Source: Paradesertivirga mongoliensis (GTDB taxonomy: Bacteria; Bacteroidota; Bacteroidia; Sphingobacteriales; Sphingobacteriaceae). From it: a stretch of DNA of 64,000 nucleotides. This document shows, piece after piece, positions 42,428 to 51,645 of this stretch. Every line of letters starts with the position of its first letter. Within the stretch, counting starts at the first letter, position 1. Location: positions 434,001 to 498,000 of the forward strand of contig NZ_JAFMZO010000004.1 in assembly GCF_024436395.1 (NCBI RefSeq), given 5' to 3'. The notes beneath the pieces are model-generated. The model ran no database searches and was not told where the DNA came from. It saw nothing but the letters and a program-made list of their open reading frames with translations. Made by a program: the position numbers and the translations under genes.

Positions 42428-43099
42428 ATGAACCACCTTATAGCTCCATCTGTATTGGCTGCAGATTTCGGCAATTTAAATCGTGATATAGACATGGTAA
42501 ACTCGAGTGAGGCCGATTGGTTTCACATCGATATTATGGATGGAGTATTTGTTCCTAATATATCTTTTGGTTTTCCGGTGCTTGATGCCATCGCAAAAAT
42601 CGCCCAAAAGCCATTAGACGTTCATTTGATGATCGTCGACCCCGATCGTTATCTTGAACAGTTTAAAAATGCCGGAGCTGCCTCTATCACCGTTCACTAC
42701 GAAGCTTGTACTCATCTGCACCGCACCATTCAGGCAATAAAAAATTTAGGATGTATTGCGGGAGTTGCTCTTAACCCTCACACACCGGTTAATGTTTTGG
42801 ATGATATCATCGAAGACCTTGATCTGGTGCTGATCATGTCGGTAAATCCGGGGTTCGGAGCACAGAAGTTTATTCCGAACACCTATCGTAAAGTGCGGGC
42901 ACTAAAAGCAATGGCTGCAGGTAGAAACGATAATCTTTACATAGAAATAGATGGCGGCGTAAATTTGGGTAACTCCTCTGCATTAATTAATGCCGGTGCG
43001 AATGTATTAGTAGCGGGTAATTTTGTATTTACAGCCGAAAACCCTGGTCACGTAATTTCTCAATTAAAACTACCTCAAGGCCACACTCTGCAAGCCTGA
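42428..43099 (+). CDS. rpe: Ribulose-phosphate 3-epimerase
   Basis: A 223-residue TIM-barrel enzyme. Metal and catalytic motifs are 'IAPSVLAADFGNL', 'WFHIDIMDGVFVPNISFG' (His, Asp), 'LDVHLMIVDPDRYL' (His) and 'IEIDGGVNLGNSSALINAGANVLVAG' (Asp). It interconverts ribulose-5-phosphate and xylulose-5-phosphate in the pentose phosphate pathway. The length is normal. The TonB-dependent receptor gene begins three bases after its stop codon, suggesting one transcript, though the two products have no obvious joint role. Confidence 0.96.
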   Translation: MNHLIAPSVLAADFGNLNRDIDMVNSSEADWFHIDIMDGVFVPNISFGFPVLDAIAKIAQKPLDVHLMIVDPDRYLEQFKNAGAASITVHYEACTHLHRTIQAIKNLGCIAGVALNPHTPVNVLDDIIEDLDLVLIMSVNPGFGAQKFIPNTYRKVRALKAMAAGRNDNLYIEIDGGVNLGNSSALINAGANVLVAGNFVFTAENPGHVISQLKLPQGHTLQA

Positions 43100-43102
43100 C
43101 AG

Positions 43103-45532
43103 ATGAGAAGCACCTTCATTATCTTCCTGCTTTTTCTTACAAGCTTTACCTGGGCCCAGAAAGTGGTGACCGTTCGGGGAAAGATAACGAACGAAAAGCA
43201 CGAAAGTTTAGAAGGTGTGAATGTCCGGCTTTTAAATTCCGGCCCCTCTACCGTCAGCGACAAGGAAGGCTTTTATACATTGACATTCAGGGCAAGGGCA
43301 GCCAGCTTAAAAGTATCTTACTCACTAACGGGATATCTCAGTCAGGTACTCGATGTAGTGACCAGTTCAAAAAATGATGTAGAAAAGAACATCACTCTTG
43401 TTACCGACATCACACAGCTAAACCCGGTTACCATCAATTCAGAGAGAGACCGGCCTGGGAATTTACGAAGTATAGATATTGGCTCGATTCAAAATATTCC
43501 TTTGGCTTCCGGAAATTTTGAAGCCATTTTAAAAACCTTGCCCGGCGTCTCGTCCAATAATGAACTTAGCTCGCAGTACTCTGTACGAGGTGGGAATTTT
43601 GATGAAAATCTCGTTTATATTAATGATGTGGAGATCTTCCGCCCCTTGCTTGTCCGTAATGGTCAGCAAGAGGGCTTAAGTTTTATCAATCCGGAACTTC
43701 TAAGCAAAGCCAGCTTCTCGGCAGGTGGTTTCGAGTCAAAATATGGTGATAAGTTATCTTCTGTGCTTGATGTGCGATATAGCAGGCCAGATAGCACTCA
43801 GTACATTGCGTCGTTGGGGATGCTGGGATTGTCTGCTTCCGCAAAGATGCCCTTCAAAGATTCATTTCTCCTGGCTGGATTGAGGCAAAAGACCAATCGG
43901 AGTTTGTTGAAATCACAGCCGGTTAAAGGCAGTTATCAACCTCAGTTTTATGACTTTCAGATTCTTTACAATATAGACATTAACAAAAAACTAAATATCT
44001 CTGCCTTCGGCGACTATAATCTAAGCCGTTTCACGTTGATTCCTGAAAGCCGTGAAACGACTTTCGGAACGCTAGACCGGCAATTCAAGTTAAATATAAA
44101 TTATCAGGGGAAAGAAGAAGACAAGTACGAATCTGTGGCCGCTGCGCTTACTTTAACATTTAAGCCCTGGCAAAATCTATGGTTCAAATGGATCAACTCG
44201 GCTTTTAACAATAGCGAGCGGGAGACATTTGACATTGAAGGTAGTTATATTTTTGAAGAACAGAGCACTGAGGATGAAGGGATACCAGGCGCGGGAATTA
44301 ACCGAGGTATTGGCGTGAATTACGAGTATGCGAGAAACAATCTCCAAGCGCATATATATAGTTCGGAATTAAGGGCTTATTTTCAAAAAAACGACTCTTT
44401 CATCGAAGCCGGAATCAGGTACCAGTACGATAAAATCGACGATTATTTAAATGAGTATCAAATAATCGACTCTGCAGGATATACACTTCCCAATAATACA
44501 GGTGCCTTACTGGCGATGAATGCTGTCAGCGCAAGAAATTCGGTGATTACAAACAGAATAAGTGCATACATTCAGAATACGTTAGCCCTTACATCTCAAT
44601 TAACCCTTTGCGGTGGCCTTAGAAGCAACTACAGCACTTTCACCGAAGAAATGTTAATAAGTCCGAGACTGAATGCGGTTTATCATCCCAGCCAGAGAGA
44701 CGTTGTTTACCGGTTCTCCGCCGGATTATACAATCAGCCACCTTTTTATCGCGAACTGAGGAACCTCAATGGAGGTTTGAATAACCGCGCAAAATCTCAG
44801 CGTTCTATACATTTACTAGCTGGAACAGATTATTCGTTTACAAGAAATTCAACTGCGTTCAGGTTTTCGTCTGAACTGTACTATAAAAAGCTGAGCAATT
44901 TGATTCCTTACAAGATTGAAAATTTAAGAATACGCTATCTTGCGGATCAGCAATCTGAGGGATATGCAATGGGAGCTGATTTTGCCTTAAGCGGAGAGTT
45001 TGTAAAGGGCCTTGAGTCTTCATTCCGATTGTCGTTTATGAAGACAGCTGAAGATATAGAAGATGATTCTTACCAGGTGAAAGAGGCCGACGGTAGCATT
45101 AAAACTATTTATCCGGGTTATCTGAAGCGGCCGACCGATCAGCGTGTTAATTTCTCTGTTTTTTTTCAAGACAAGCTTTTTAACAGCCCTTCTTACAAAG
45201 TTCATTTAAGCCTTCTATACGGATCTTCACTGCCGACGGGCCCGCCTGATAATGAACGTTACCGGGGATATTTTAAAATACCTTCGTATAAAAGAGCCGA
45301 TATAGGTTTTTCAAAAGATTTTTTAGAGCGTGGCAACAGGAATAAAACCGGGTTTTTAGATCGATACTTTAGCTCTTTTATTGCTTATGCTGAGGTGTTT
45401 AATTTGTTAAACATTAACAATACAGTATCGTTTCTATGGATAAAAGATGTGAATAACAATCAATATGCTATTCCTAATTATTTAACATCCCGTCAGTTAA
45501 ATATAAAATTCATTGCTAAAATTAAAAATTAA
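43103..45532 (+). CDS. TonB-dependent receptor with carboxypeptidase-like N-domain
   Basis: An 809-residue outer-membrane receptor. Signal peptide (residues 1-18, ending TWAQ), then a carboxypeptidase-regulatory-like domain ('TVRGKITNEKHESLEGVNVRLLNSG', about residues 20-105), the plug domain from about residue 125 ('IPLASGNFEAILKTLPGVSSNNELSSQYSVRGGNFDENLVYINDVEIF') and a beta-barrel to the end, with C-terminal 'RQLNIKFIAKIKN'. The substrate is unknown: no SusD partner or metal-uptake gene is near it. It is preceded by rpe with a three-base gap. Confidence 0.93.
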   Translation: MRSTFIIFLLFLTSFTWAQKVVTVRGKITNEKHESLEGVNVRLLNSGPSTVSDKEGFYTLTFRARAASLKVSYSLTGYLSQVLDVVTSSKNDVEKNITLVTDITQLNPVTINSERDRPGNLRSIDIGSIQNIPLASGNFEAILKTLPGVSSNNELSSQYSVRGGNFDENLVYINDVEIFRPLLVRNGQQEGLSFINPELLSKASFSAGGFESKYGDKLSSVLDVRYSRPDSTQYIASLGMLGLSASAKMPFKDSFLLAGLRQKTNRSLLKSQPVKGSYQPQFYDFQILYNIDINKKLNISAFGDYNLSRFTLIPESRETTFGTLDRQFKLNINYQGKEEDKYESVAAALTLTFKPWQNLWFKWINSAFNNSERETFDIEGSYIFEEQSTEDEGIPGAGINRGIGVNYEYARNNLQAHIYSSELRAYFQKNDSFIEAGIRYQYDKIDDYLNEYQIIDSAGYTLPNNTGALLAMNAVSARNSVITNRISAYIQNTLALTSQLTLCGGLRSNYSTFTEEMLISPRLNAVYHPSQRDVVYRFSAGLYNQPPFYRELRNLNGGLNNRAKSQRSIHLLAGTDYSFTRNSTAFRFSSELYYKKLSNLIPYKIENLRIRYLADQQSEGYAMGADFALSGEFVKGLESSFRLSFMKTAEDIEDDSYQVKEADGSIKTIYPGYLKRPTDQRVNFSVFFQDKLFNSPSYKVHLSLLYGSSLPTGPPDNERYRGYFKIPSYKRADIGFSKDFLERGNRNKTGFLDRYFSSFIAYAEVFNLLNINNTVSFLWIKDVNNNQYAIPNYLTSRQLNIKFIAKIKN

Positions 45533-45585
45533 GTGAGAAAAAGATATAAATATTCTAAATTTGGAACATAAAACACTGAACCAAA

Positions 45586-46653
45586 ATGATATGTAACTTC
45601 GGCGCAGGCCCCTGTATTTTACCTCAGGAAGTATTTAAACAAGCTTCACAGGCAGTATTAAATTTTAACGACACAGGTTTATCAATCCTGGAAATTTCGC
45701 ACAGAGCCCCTGAATTTGAGGCAGTTGTAGACGAAACAATTAAACTGGTAAAAGAACTTTTGAATGTTCCGGAGGGATATTCTGTATTGCTTTTACAGGG
45801 TGGGGCCAGCACACAATTCTCTATGGTACCCATGAATTTGTTAGCCGAAGGGCAGTCGGCTGCCTATCTGGATTCTGGTGCCTGGGCTAGTAAGGCTTTA
45901 AAAGAAGCAAAATTATTTGGCGAGGTAAAAGTTGTTGCTTCATCAAAAGAATCTAACTATACATTTATTCCTAAGGATTACGAAATCCCTGCTGATGCAG
46001 CTTATTTCCATTATACATCCAACAATACCATTTTTGGAACTGAATTATTTGAGACTCCGAAGACTTCTGTTCCAGTGGTTTGTGATATGTCTTCAGATAT
46101 CTTCAGTCGCGAGATAAACGTATCGGATTTTGGAATTATCTATGCCGGTGCACAAAAAAACATGGGCCCTGCCGGAGTAACGCTGGTGATCATTAAGGAT
46201 GAACTATTAGGAAAATCTGGCCGTAAATTGCCTTCAATGCTGGATTATAAAATCCATGCTGACAACAAGTCGCTTTACAATACCCCGCCGGTATTTTCAA
46301 TCTATGTATCGATGCTAAATCTTCAATGGTTAAAATCAAAAGGAGGTGTGGCAGCTATTGAGCAAGAAAACATCGCGAAAGCCGCTGCTTTATATGAAGA
46401 GATTGACCGTAACCCTTTATTTAAGTCGCCATGTGCTGTAGAAGACCGCTCTCGTATGAACATCTGCTTCGTCATGGAAAATAAAGAGCTGGAAAAGCCT
46501 TTCTTAAAACTTGCTGAAGAAAGAGGAATGGTTGGAATAAAAGGACATCGCAGTGTAGGCGGATTCAGAGCTTCAATCTATAATGCCTTACCGATCACGG
46601 CCATCCATAGCCTGATAGATGTGATGCAGGAGTTTGCCGAAACGGTGAAATAG
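45586..46653 (+). CDS. serC: Phosphoserine aminotransferase
   Basis: A 355-residue class V aminotransferase. The opening '[20 protein letters not shown]' and '[54 protein letters not shown]' are diagnostic of SerC. The PLP lysine is Lys191 in '[13 protein letters not shown]', and '[20 protein letters not shown]' closes the active site. It turns 3-phosphohydroxypyruvate and glutamate to phosphoserine. It is followed 40 bases later by serA, in the operon order expected in Bacteroidota. Confidence 0.97.
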   Translation: MICNFGAGPCILPQEVFKQASQAVLNFNDTGLSILEISHRAPEFEAVVDETIKLVKELLNVPEGYSVLLLQGGASTQFSMVPMNLLAEGQSAAYLDSGAWASKALKEAKLFGEVKVVASSKESNYTFIPKDYEIPADAAYFHYTSNNTIFGTELFETPKTSVPVVCDMSSDIFSREINVSDFGIIYAGAQKNMGPAGVTLVIIKDELLGKSGRKLPSMLDYKIHADNKSLYNTPPVFSIYVSMLNLQWLKSKGGVAAIEQENIAKAAALYEEIDRNPLFKSPCAVEDRSRMNICFVMENKELEKPFLKLAEERGMVGIKGHRSVGGFRASIYNALPITAIHSLIDVMQEFAETVK

Positions 46654-46693
46654 AAGAAAGTAAAATTAAATACAAAAACTAAACAGTATAATA

Positions 46694-47644
46694 ATGATTA
46701 GAATTCTTGCCAACGACGGTATCGACGCAACAGGAAAGAGCATGCTTGAAGCTGCCGGTTTTTTTGTTGAGACACAAAATATTCCTCAGGAACAATTACC
46801 AGAAGCGCTAAAAAACTTTGATGCGATTACTGTTCGCAGTGCAACAAAAGTTCGTAAAGATCTGATTGATGCTTGTCCGAACTTAAGACTTATTGGTCGT
46901 GGTGGGGTTGGGATGGACAATATCGATGTTGATTACGCAAGATCACAAGGTCGTGCGGTGGTAAATACCCCAGCCGCGTCGTCTCCATCTGTGGCCGAGC
47001 TGGTTTTTGCTCATCTTTTTACAGGAGTTCGTTTTTTGCACGACGCTAACCGTAAAATGCCGGTTGAAGGCGGAACCAAATTTAACGACCTGAAAAAAGC
47101 CTACGCAAAAGGTATTGAGTTAAAAGGAAAAAAAATCGGAATTATAGGTTTAGGCCGTATCGGGAAAGAGACCGCTAAGATGGCGCTTGGTTTGGGTATG
47201 GAGGTTTTAGGATACGATGTGTACGACTTTGAAACTCAAATTGAACTAAATCTTGCTGGGGGAGTAAATGTGAAGGTCCCGGTAAAAAAAGTAACCCTGG
47301 ATGAGCTTTTAGCCGAATCTGATTTTATTAGCTTGCACATTCCTTTTGTAGATAAAGCGATTCTTGGAAAAGAGGAGTTTGAAAAAATTAAAAAGGGCGT
47401 TGGTGTAGTAAATTGTGCGCGTGGTGGTGCTATTGATGAGCTTGCTTTAGTTGAAGCGCTAAATTCGGGTAAGGTGGCATTTGCTGGTTTAGATGTTTTT
47501 GACAATGAGCCAACTCCACGGCAGGAGATTTTAACCCATCCTAAAATATCATTAACGCCGCACATCGGTGCCGCTACAAACGAAGCACAAGAGCGAATTG
47601 GCGTTGAACTTGCCAATCTTATTATTGATCACTTCAAAAAATAA
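46694..47644 (+). CDS. serA: D-3-phosphoglycerate dehydrogenase
   Basis: A 316-residue D-2-hydroxyacid dehydrogenase that lacks the C-terminal ACT and ASB regulatory domains of long SerA forms. The nucleotide motif is 'GIIGLGRIGKETAKMA', the Arg is in 'VVNCARGGAIDELALVEAL', Glu in 'DVFDNEPTP' and His in 'SLTPHIGAATNEAQERIG'. Because it lies directly after serC, the substrate is 3-phosphoglycerate. The short form may not be inhibited by serine. A terminator hairpin follows. Confidence 0.94.
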   Translation: MIRILANDGIDATGKSMLEAAGFFVETQNIPQEQLPEALKNFDAITVRSATKVRKDLIDACPNLRLIGRGGVGMDNIDVDYARSQGRAVVNTPAASSPSVAELVFAHLFTGVRFLHDANRKMPVEGGTKFNDLKKAYAKGIELKGKKIGIIGLGRIGKETAKMALGLGMEVLGYDVYDFETQIELNLAGGVNVKVPVKKVTLDELLAESDFISLHIPFVDKAILGKEEFEKIKKGVGVVNCARGGAIDELALVEALNSGKVAFAGLDVFDNEPTPRQEILTHPKISLTPHIGAATNEAQERIGVELANLIIDHFKK

Positions 47645-47663
47645 GCTTCAAATACTTAATTAG

Positions 47664-47697
47664 AAAAGGTTGTTTGCAAATGCAGGCAACCTTTTTT
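47664..47697 (+). terminator. Terminator after serA
   Basis: AAAAGGTTG (47664-47672) pairs with CAACCTTTT (47687-47695), followed by T. It lies across the first possible start codons of the DUF1015 gene and argues for a start after 47700. Confidence 0.8.
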
Positions 47698-47730
47698 GTT
47701 AAACGCATGTTCCATTATAGAATGCTGCCT

Positions 47731-48951
47731 ATGCCGAATATTCTTCCCGTAAAATGGCTCCACCCGCTTTCTCTCAATGCAGGGAAAGTAATATGCTCAA
47801 CAGAGGAAATGAGCCTAGAGGTTGCGAAAGAAATGGCCAGTTTGAACCCTTTATCTTTTGTGCAGATGCTTGTACCGGATATTCAGAACGATAGTCCGGG
47901 CGAGACCAGAAAAGAGCAGTCCTTTTTACAGATCAAAGAAAATCTGGCTGCTTTTTTAAAACAAGGCATTCTAATCCGGGATCAGGAGCCTGCGATTTAC
48001 ATTTACAGGCTTACCAGGGACAAAGTTACCTATACCGGTATTTGGACTTGTACTTCGATAGCTGATTTTGCAAACAATAATATCAAAGCCCATGAGACCA
48101 CCCGAACAGAACGGGAAGAGCAACTGGCCGATTATTTTGGGAACGCAGAGATTGATGCCAATCCCATATTAGTAACATATCCAGGATCTGAATCGATAGA
48201 TCAGCATATTTTTTCGACGGTAGAGACCAGACCGCAGATTGAATTCATGCAGAATGAAGACCGCTACCAACTCTGGAGAATCTCGGAGTTAGATCGCATT
48301 AAGTCGCTCATGTCGGAGATCTCGGTGCTTAAGTCGGCGTATATTGCAGACGGACATCACCGCGTCGCAGCCGCTCTAAGATACAGCCGCAAAATGGAGG
48401 ACCAAAATTCGCAGAGGACTTGTTTTTCGACCGTATATATGGCCCATGACCAATTGCGCTTGTATTCATTCAACCGGCTTATATCGGGTTTGGCTGATTT
48501 TGATGCAGAAAGTTTATTAGAGAAAATCGGCCAGACTTTTGAGGTGCTGGAATACGATCGAGGTAGCTTAGATCGTCATGAAATTTCTTTGTACGCCGCA
48601 GGCTTCTGGCATAAGCTAAAGGCAAAACCATTTTTGTATCATGGAGCAGATCTCATTAATAATTTGGATGTATCGCTTCTACACAACCATGTGCTTAAGC
48701 CCATATTTGATATTGACGATCCGAATACAGATAAAAGAATAACTTTTATATCAGGCAAACATCCGATAGGGGAGCTTGAAGAAAGAGTAAACTCCGGTGA
48801 TTATCAAATCGCCTTTGTTTTAAGTCCGCCCTCCATTTCCAGCCTTTTTCAAATCGCCGATAGCGGAGAAAAGATGCCGGCTAAATCAACATCTTTTGAA
48901 CCAAAGTTTCCGGCAGGTTTATTAATTCATCAGTTGGAAGAAACGTGTTAA
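47731..48951 (+). CDS. DUF1015 domain-containing protein
   Basis: A 406-residue protein from the ATG at 47731, the most likely start because the upstream in-frame ATGs at 47674 and 47680 overlap a terminator; ATGs at 47707 and 47722 remain possible. Family blocks are 'SLNPLSFVQMLVPDIQND', 'IYIYRLTRDKVTYTGIWTC', 'NNIKAHETTRTEREEQLADYFG' and 'YIADGHHRVAAALRYSRKM' (DGHHR at residues 207-211). The DGHHRxAAA motif also occurs in ParB/Srx-fold proteins such as the serine kinase SerK. Its activity is not known. It lies after serC-serA and overlaps the deacetylase-like gene by 7 bases. Confidence 0.85.
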   Translation: MPNILPVKWLHPLSLNAGKVICSTEEMSLEVAKEMASLNPLSFVQMLVPDIQNDSPGETRKEQSFLQIKENLAAFLKQGILIRDQEPAIYIYRLTRDKVTYTGIWTCTSIADFANNNIKAHETTRTEREEQLADYFGNAEIDANPILVTYPGSESIDQHIFSTVETRPQIEFMQNEDRYQLWRISELDRIKSLMSEISVLKSAYIADGHHRVAAALRYSRKMEDQNSQRTCFSTVYMAHDQLRLYSFNRLISGLADFDAESLLEKIGQTFEVLEYDRGSLDRHEISLYAAGFWHKLKAKPFLYHGADLINNLDVSLLHNHVLKPIFDIDDPNTDKRITFISGKHPIGELEERVNSGDYQIAFVLSPPSISSLFQIADSGEKMPAKSTSFEPKFPAGLLIHQLEETC

Positions 48952-49847
48952 AGATCGCTTTTGATACGATTTATGCCCATCCTTTGCCAGAAGGCCATCG
49001 CTTTCCGATGCTGAAATATGAGTTGATCCCCGAACAACTGCTCCATGAAGGGACAATAAGTAAGGATAATTTATTTTCTCCCCAAGCAGTTGACGAAAAG
49101 TATATTTTGTTAACCCACGATAAAGACTATTGGGAGCGACTAAAAACGCTACACCTCAGCGCTAAAGAAGAGCGGAGAACAGGTTTTCCCCTTACCGCGA
49201 AATTGGTCGAACGTGAGATGCGAATAGTTCAGGGAACAATCGACACCTGTCATTTTGCATTTGATAATGGTATTGCCTTTAACGTTGCAGGAGGTACTCA
49301 TCATGCAGGTACAAACTGGGGCGAAGGTTTTTGCCTTTTAAACGATCAGGCAGTTGCGGCCACTTATCTGTTGGAAAACAGTCTTGCTAAATCAATATTA
49401 ATTATTGATCTCGACGTTCATCAGGGAAATGGAACGGCGCAAATTTTTCAAAACGAACCCAGGGTCTTTACATTTTCAATGCATGCTGAGAAGAATTTTC
49501 CTTTTAGAAAGGAGAAATCGGATTTGGATCTCGGTTTGAAAAACGGAATGATGGACGAGGAATACTTAAATATCCTGGCGGAGACTTTACCCGGCCTGTT
49601 TGAAAAAACTAAACCTGACTTTGTTTTTTTCCTTTCGGGAGTTGATGTACTGGCGACTGATAGGTTCGGGCATTTAGGATTGACAAGACAAGGTTGTAAA
49701 GAAAGAGACAGGTTGGTTCTTAAACGATGCAAGAGTGAGAAAATACCAGTCCAGGTAAGTATGGGAGGAGGGTATTCGCAGCGGATCAGCGATATAGTTG
49801 AGGCACACTGCAACACTTTTAGGTTGGCAGTTGAGATGTATTTTTAG
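48945..49847 (+). CDS. Histone deacetylase family (arginase-like fold) hydrolase
   Basis: A 300-residue protein of the acetoin utilisation / histone deacetylase family, starting with GTG at 48945 inside the DUF1015 end. Catalytic residues are recognisable: tandem His in 'GTHHAGTNWGEGFCLLNDQAVAA', zinc ligands in 'ILIIDLDVHQGNGTAQIF', and a further Asp in 'FLSGVDVLATDRFG', with Tyr in 'SMGGGYS'. These are class-II-like deacetylases acting on acetylpolyamines or acetyl-lysine; specificity is not known. The overlap suggests coupled translation with DUF1015. Confidence 0.93.
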   Translation: MLKIAFDTIYAHPLPEGHRFPMLKYELIPEQLLHEGTISKDNLFSPQAVDEKYILLTHDKDYWERLKTLHLSAKEERRTGFPLTAKLVEREMRIVQGTIDTCHFAFDNGIAFNVAGGTHHAGTNWGEGFCLLNDQAVAATYLLENSLAKSILIIDLDVHQGNGTAQIFQNEPRVFTFSMHAEKNFPFRKEKSDLDLGLKNGMMDEEYLNILAETLPGLFEKTKPDFVFFLSGVDVLATDRFGHLGLTRQGCKERDRLVLKRCKSEKIPVQVSMGGGYSQRISDIVEAHCNTFRLAVEMYF

Positions 49848-49874
49848 AGTAAGTGTTTTATGAAGCGGTAAGAT

Positions 49875-49928
49875 TTAACCACAGAGGCGCAAAGTCTCGA
49901 AGATATCCCTGCGCCTTCTTGGGTTTAA
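49875..49928. repeat. Inverted-repeat element between convergent genes
   Basis: TTAACCACAGAGGCGC (49875-49890) and an imperfect partner GCGCCTTCTTGGGTTTAA (49911-49928) resemble the 'AACCACAGAGGCACAGAG' type short repeat found between genes in many bacteria, as I recall. It may also terminate both convergent genes. Confidence 0.45.
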
Positions 49929-49929
49929 A

Positions 49930-50211
49930 CTATTTATACTTGCACAAGTAGGAAGTCTGGCTATTTGCTTTAACTTTAAAACTGGAATTCGCCGGAACTT
50001 CGAATGATTCGGAGTTTTTATAATTTTTCCAATCAGATTGACCCGGTAAAAGCGCAACAAGTTCGCCTTCAATTACAATCATAGTTTCGTGGCTCGAGGT
50101 GCCAAATTCATATTCGCCTGGTTCAATTACACCAATGGTTGATTTCCCTTCGGAAGAATCGTAGCCAAGAGATTTTACAGTTCCGTTAAAGTATTCGTTT
50201 ACGTTGATCAT
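49930..50211 (-). CDS. ppnP: Pyrimidine/purine nucleoside phosphorylase
   Basis: A 93-residue small cupin-fold protein of the PpnP (formerly DUF1255) family: 'MINVNEYFNGTVKSLGYDSSEGKSTIGVIEPGEYEFGTSSHETMIVIEGELVALLPGQSDWKNYKNSESFEVPANSSFKVKANSQTSYLCKYK'-type pattern, with the diagnostic 'TIGVIxPGEYxFGTxxxExMxVxxGELxVLLPG' and 'F.VpAnSsFkvK'. PpnP phosphorolyses several nucleosides. Its gene is close to the MATE exporter (45 bases) on the same strand but there is no functional tie. Confidence 0.93.
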   Translation of the reverse strand: MINVNEYFNGTVKSLGYDSSEGKSTIGVIEPGEYEFGTSSHETMIVIEGELVALLPGQSDWKNYKNSESFEVPANSSFKVKANSQTSYLCKYK

Positions 50212-50255
50212 TTTCTTTTAAATTACCGACAAAAGTAAATTTTTGAATCGGTTCT

Positions 50256-51605
50256 CTATACACCGAGTTTGAATTTTTTAACCATATGTCTGTATCGCAA
50301 AAAAAGGAGTAAGGATGATATCAGCAGGCCGATGGTCAATCCGAACCATACGCCGTTAGCTCCAAGCGACAAGCTTATTCCAAGGAAATACGCTACCGGC
50401 AGCCCAATGATCCAATAGGCTATAAACGTTATTAACGTGGGTACGTTCACATCACCAACACCGCGCAGAATGCCAAGGCCCACCACCTGGGTTCCATCGA
50501 AAAGTTGAAACAGTCCGGCAATGATAAGTAGCTGAGATGCGATCATAACTACTGTTTTGTCTGTGGTGTATAAAAGCGGCAGAAACTGGTTTAAGCTAAC
50601 GAATAATAAAGCTGTAAACATCATAAAAGCGATCACGATGTGATAATTCGAATTTGCCGACAAACGCAACTCCTTAAAATCTTTTCGCCCGAAGCTATTA
50701 CCTGTTTTGATGGTGGCTGCTGCAGAAATGCCACTGGCCATCATATAGGTAATTGCCGCCAGGTTAATAGCTACCTGGTGTGCAGCCTGATGAGCAGCGC
50801 CGATAGTTCCGATAATTATAGCTGCACCGCTAAATGCGCTAACCTCAAAAGCATATTGCATAGCAACAGGCCCGCCAATCTTTAATATTTTAAATGATCT
50901 GATTTTGCTGATTCGACGAATCGCGAAGTTCTTGATATATGCCTTAAAATGTGCCGATCTTACAATATAAATCCCCATGACGATAGCCATAAGAGTACGG
51001 TCAATCAAAGTACTCCAACCCACACCGGCAACGCCCATTGATTCAACTCCGAAAAGTCCTTTAACGAAAATGACACCCAGGATGACATTTATCACATTGC
51101 CTGCAATGGAAATTACCATAGCTTGTTTTGTAAAGCCCAGGCCTTCAGCAAACTGCTTAAACGTCATAAAGACCATTAGCGGAATAATAGATATACCAAG
51201 CAATCCGAGATACGGTCTTGCTTCAGCGACCACTTCGGGAGCTTGTCCTAAGTGGTCTATTGACAGGAGTAATCCGAAATAAATGACCACAAAAAGCAAA
51301 AATCCGGTTAGCACGTTGATGAACAAGCTATTAGCCAAAAGCTTTCCGCATTCCCTAAAGTTTCTTTTGCCGTCTTCCTGAGCAATGAGAGGAGTGAGGC
51401 CATACGAAATCCCAATCCCTATTACCATCATCACGGTAAATATGCTGTTAACAAGGGATACAGCCGCCAGGGAAATCGTACCGGCAAAATGGCCAACGAT
51501 AATACTATCGGCCATGTGAACCAGCGTATGTCCGAGTTGCGAAATTACCACAGGGATTGCCAGGATCAGGTTGGTTTTATAATGGAGTTTGTACCTCGAA
51601 AACAT
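50256..51605 (-). CDS. MATE family efflux transporter
   Basis: A 449-residue, twelve-helix multidrug and toxin extrusion protein. The NorM-type opening 'LAIPVVISQLGHTLVHMADSIIVGHFAGTISLAAVSLVNSIFTVMMVIGIGISYGLTPLIAQ' is distinctive. The C-terminal half repeats the pattern ('IKTGNSFGRKDFKELRLSANSNYHIVIAFMMFTALLF', 'LIIAGLFQLFDGTQVVGLGILRGVGDV'). It exports cationic compounds using Na+ or H+ gradients. Substrates are unknown. It is transcribed divergent to no resistance regulator. Confidence 0.94.
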   Translation of the reverse strand: MFSRYKLHYKTNLILAIPVVISQLGHTLVHMADSIIVGHFAGTISLAAVSLVNSIFTVMMVIGIGISYGLTPLIAQEDGKRNFRECGKLLANSLFINVLTGFLLFVVIYFGLLLSIDHLGQAPEVVAEARPYLGLLGISIIPLMVFMTFKQFAEGLGFTKQAMVISIAGNVINVILGVIFVKGLFGVESMGVAGVGWSTLIDRTLMAIVMGIYIVRSAHFKAYIKNFAIRRISKIRSFKILKIGGPVAMQYAFEVSAFSGAAIIIGTIGAAHQAAHQVAINLAAITYMMASGISAAATIKTGNSFGRKDFKELRLSANSNYHIVIAFMMFTALLFVSLNQFLPLLYTTDKTVVMIASQLLIIAGLFQLFDGTQVVGLGILRGVGDVNVPTLITFIAYWIIGLPVAYFLGISLSLGANGVWFGLTIGLLISSLLLFLRYRHMVKKFKLGV

Positions 51606-51645
51606 AGCTGGCTGATAGATAGGCGAAAAGCGGAGTTAATACCGG

